From: Chryseobacterium sp. UBA6632
Lineage (GTDB): Bacteria > Bacteroidota > Bacteroidia > Flavobacteriales > Weeksellaceae
Direction: 5' to 3'
NCBI GenBank assembly: GCA_002455915.1
Contig: DKLU01000157.1
Coordinates: 1-5,123 of the forward strand
Length of the DNA stretch: 5,123 nt
How positions within the stretch are numbered: position 1 is the stretch's first letter; each line of letters begins with the position of its first letter. Shown here piece after piece: positions 4,589 to 5,123 of this stretch. Position numbers and translations under genes: made by a program. The notes beneath the pieces were generated by a model. The model had not been told where the DNA came from. It did no database searches and was given only the letters and a program-made list of their open reading frames with translations.

Positions 4589-5123
4589 ATGTCACAAGAA
4601 ATAAATCCAACTTATTCAGAAGATAATATCAGAACCCTCGATTGGCAGGAGCACATTCGTCTACGTCCCGGTATGTACATCGGGAAGCTCGGTGATGGCT
4701 CATCTGCAGACGACGGGATCTATATTTTGCTAAAGGAAATTCTGGACAACTCGATCGATGAGTTCAGAATGAGATCGGGGAAAAGAATTGAAATAAAATT
4801 GGACGATGGTAAGGTTACCATTCGTGACTTTGGTCGTGGAATTCCTTTAGGGAAGGTGGTTGACGCTGTTTCTAAAATGAATACCGGAGGTAAATACGAC
4901 AGTAAAGCCTTCAAAAAATCGGTAGGTTTGAATGGGGTCGGTACGAAAGCGGTAAATGCCCTTTCTGATTATTTCCGTGTGCGTTCTTTCCGTGATGGAA
5001 GGTTAAAAGTTGCTGAGTTTTCGCGTGGTCTTATCACTGAAAATTTTGAAGAAAAAGAAACTTCAGACCGCAATGGAACGGAGATTTCTTTTATTCCGGA
5101 TGGCGAAATTTTCCTTCATTTTA
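4589..5123 (+). CDS. parE: DNA topoisomerase IV subunit B (ParE/GyrB family), N-terminal fragment
   Basis: The first 178 codons of a gene cut by the right window edge; flavobacterial relatives are about 600 or more residues. The product is the ATPase subunit of a type IIA topoisomerase that works with the ParC/GyrA-like subunit to decatenate and relax chromosomes. The GHKL ATPase fold is clear. [11 protein letters not shown] is at 22-32. The N-box is [10 protein letters not shown] (49-58), with E50 the likely catalytic base and N54 the Mg-ATP ligand. DFGRGIP is at 80-86, and the ATP lid region is [15 protein letters not shown] (112-126). The start [19 protein letters not shown] and the motif [18 protein letters not shown] resemble flavobacterial topoisomerase IV subunit B more than GyrB, which is why parE is preferred. 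The C-terminal TOPRIM domain that would settle this is outside the window. The ATG at 4589 lies directly behind the candidate promoter; no Shine-Dalgarno sequence is present. Confidence 0.92.
   Translation, partial: MSQEINPTYSEDNIRTLDWQEHIRLRPGMYIGKLGDGSSADDGIYILLKEILDNSIDEFRMRSGKRIEIKLDDGKVTIRDFGRGIPLGKVVDAVSKMNTGGKYDSKAFKKSVGLNGVGTKAVNALSDYFRVRSFRDGRLKVAEFSRGLITENFEEKETSDRNGTEISFIPDGEIFLHF

Overview
The window looks like chromosome from a member of the Bacteroidota, most likely a flavobacterium of the Chryseobacterium type. The pointers are AT-rich intergenic DNA, candidate promoters with the TAnnTTTG -7 box typical of that phylum, no convincing Shine-Dalgarno sequences, and housekeeping proteins (YchF, ParE) that read like flavobacterial versions. 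The genus is an inference from remembered sequences; no search was run.

Layout, left to right. Positions 3-308 (+) hold the C-terminal end of the ribosome-associated ATPase YchF. Two stacked hairpins with T-tracts on both strands (335-412) separate it from a convergent minus-strand cassette at 423-1012. This cassette contains three small genes for double-glycine-leader, cysteine-rich, bacteriocin-like peptides. Two of them are shorter than most automatic annotation would keep. The most distal copy carries a net one-base frameshift that cuts off its cysteine core. The three copies share a 23-residue leader, a cysteine four residues after the GG, and a C-terminal C-x6-C-x4-C-R pattern.

Divergent from the cassette is an AraC-family regulator (1171-2118, +), followed by a short-chain dehydrogenase/reductase (2206-2970, +). 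Almost the same 17-bp inverted repeat, ATTTG-N7-CAAAT, lies in front of both genes, so the regulator plausibly controls itself and the reductase. A terminator and a long imperfect inverted repeat (3081-3167) fill the gap to a convergent class I aminotransferase of the methionine aminotransferase (YbdL) type (3173-4321, -). The last gene (4589 to the window end, +) is the N-terminal ATPase part of DNA topoisomerase IV subunit B. It sits behind two abutting TAnnTTTG boxes and a tandem 11-bp repeat.

The housekeeping genes are ordinary. The part that deserves attention is the peptide cassette: no transporter, peptidase or modifying enzyme is in view, so its export machinery must be encoded elsewhere or the peptides use a shared exporter. 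The regulator-reductase pair is the second point of interest.
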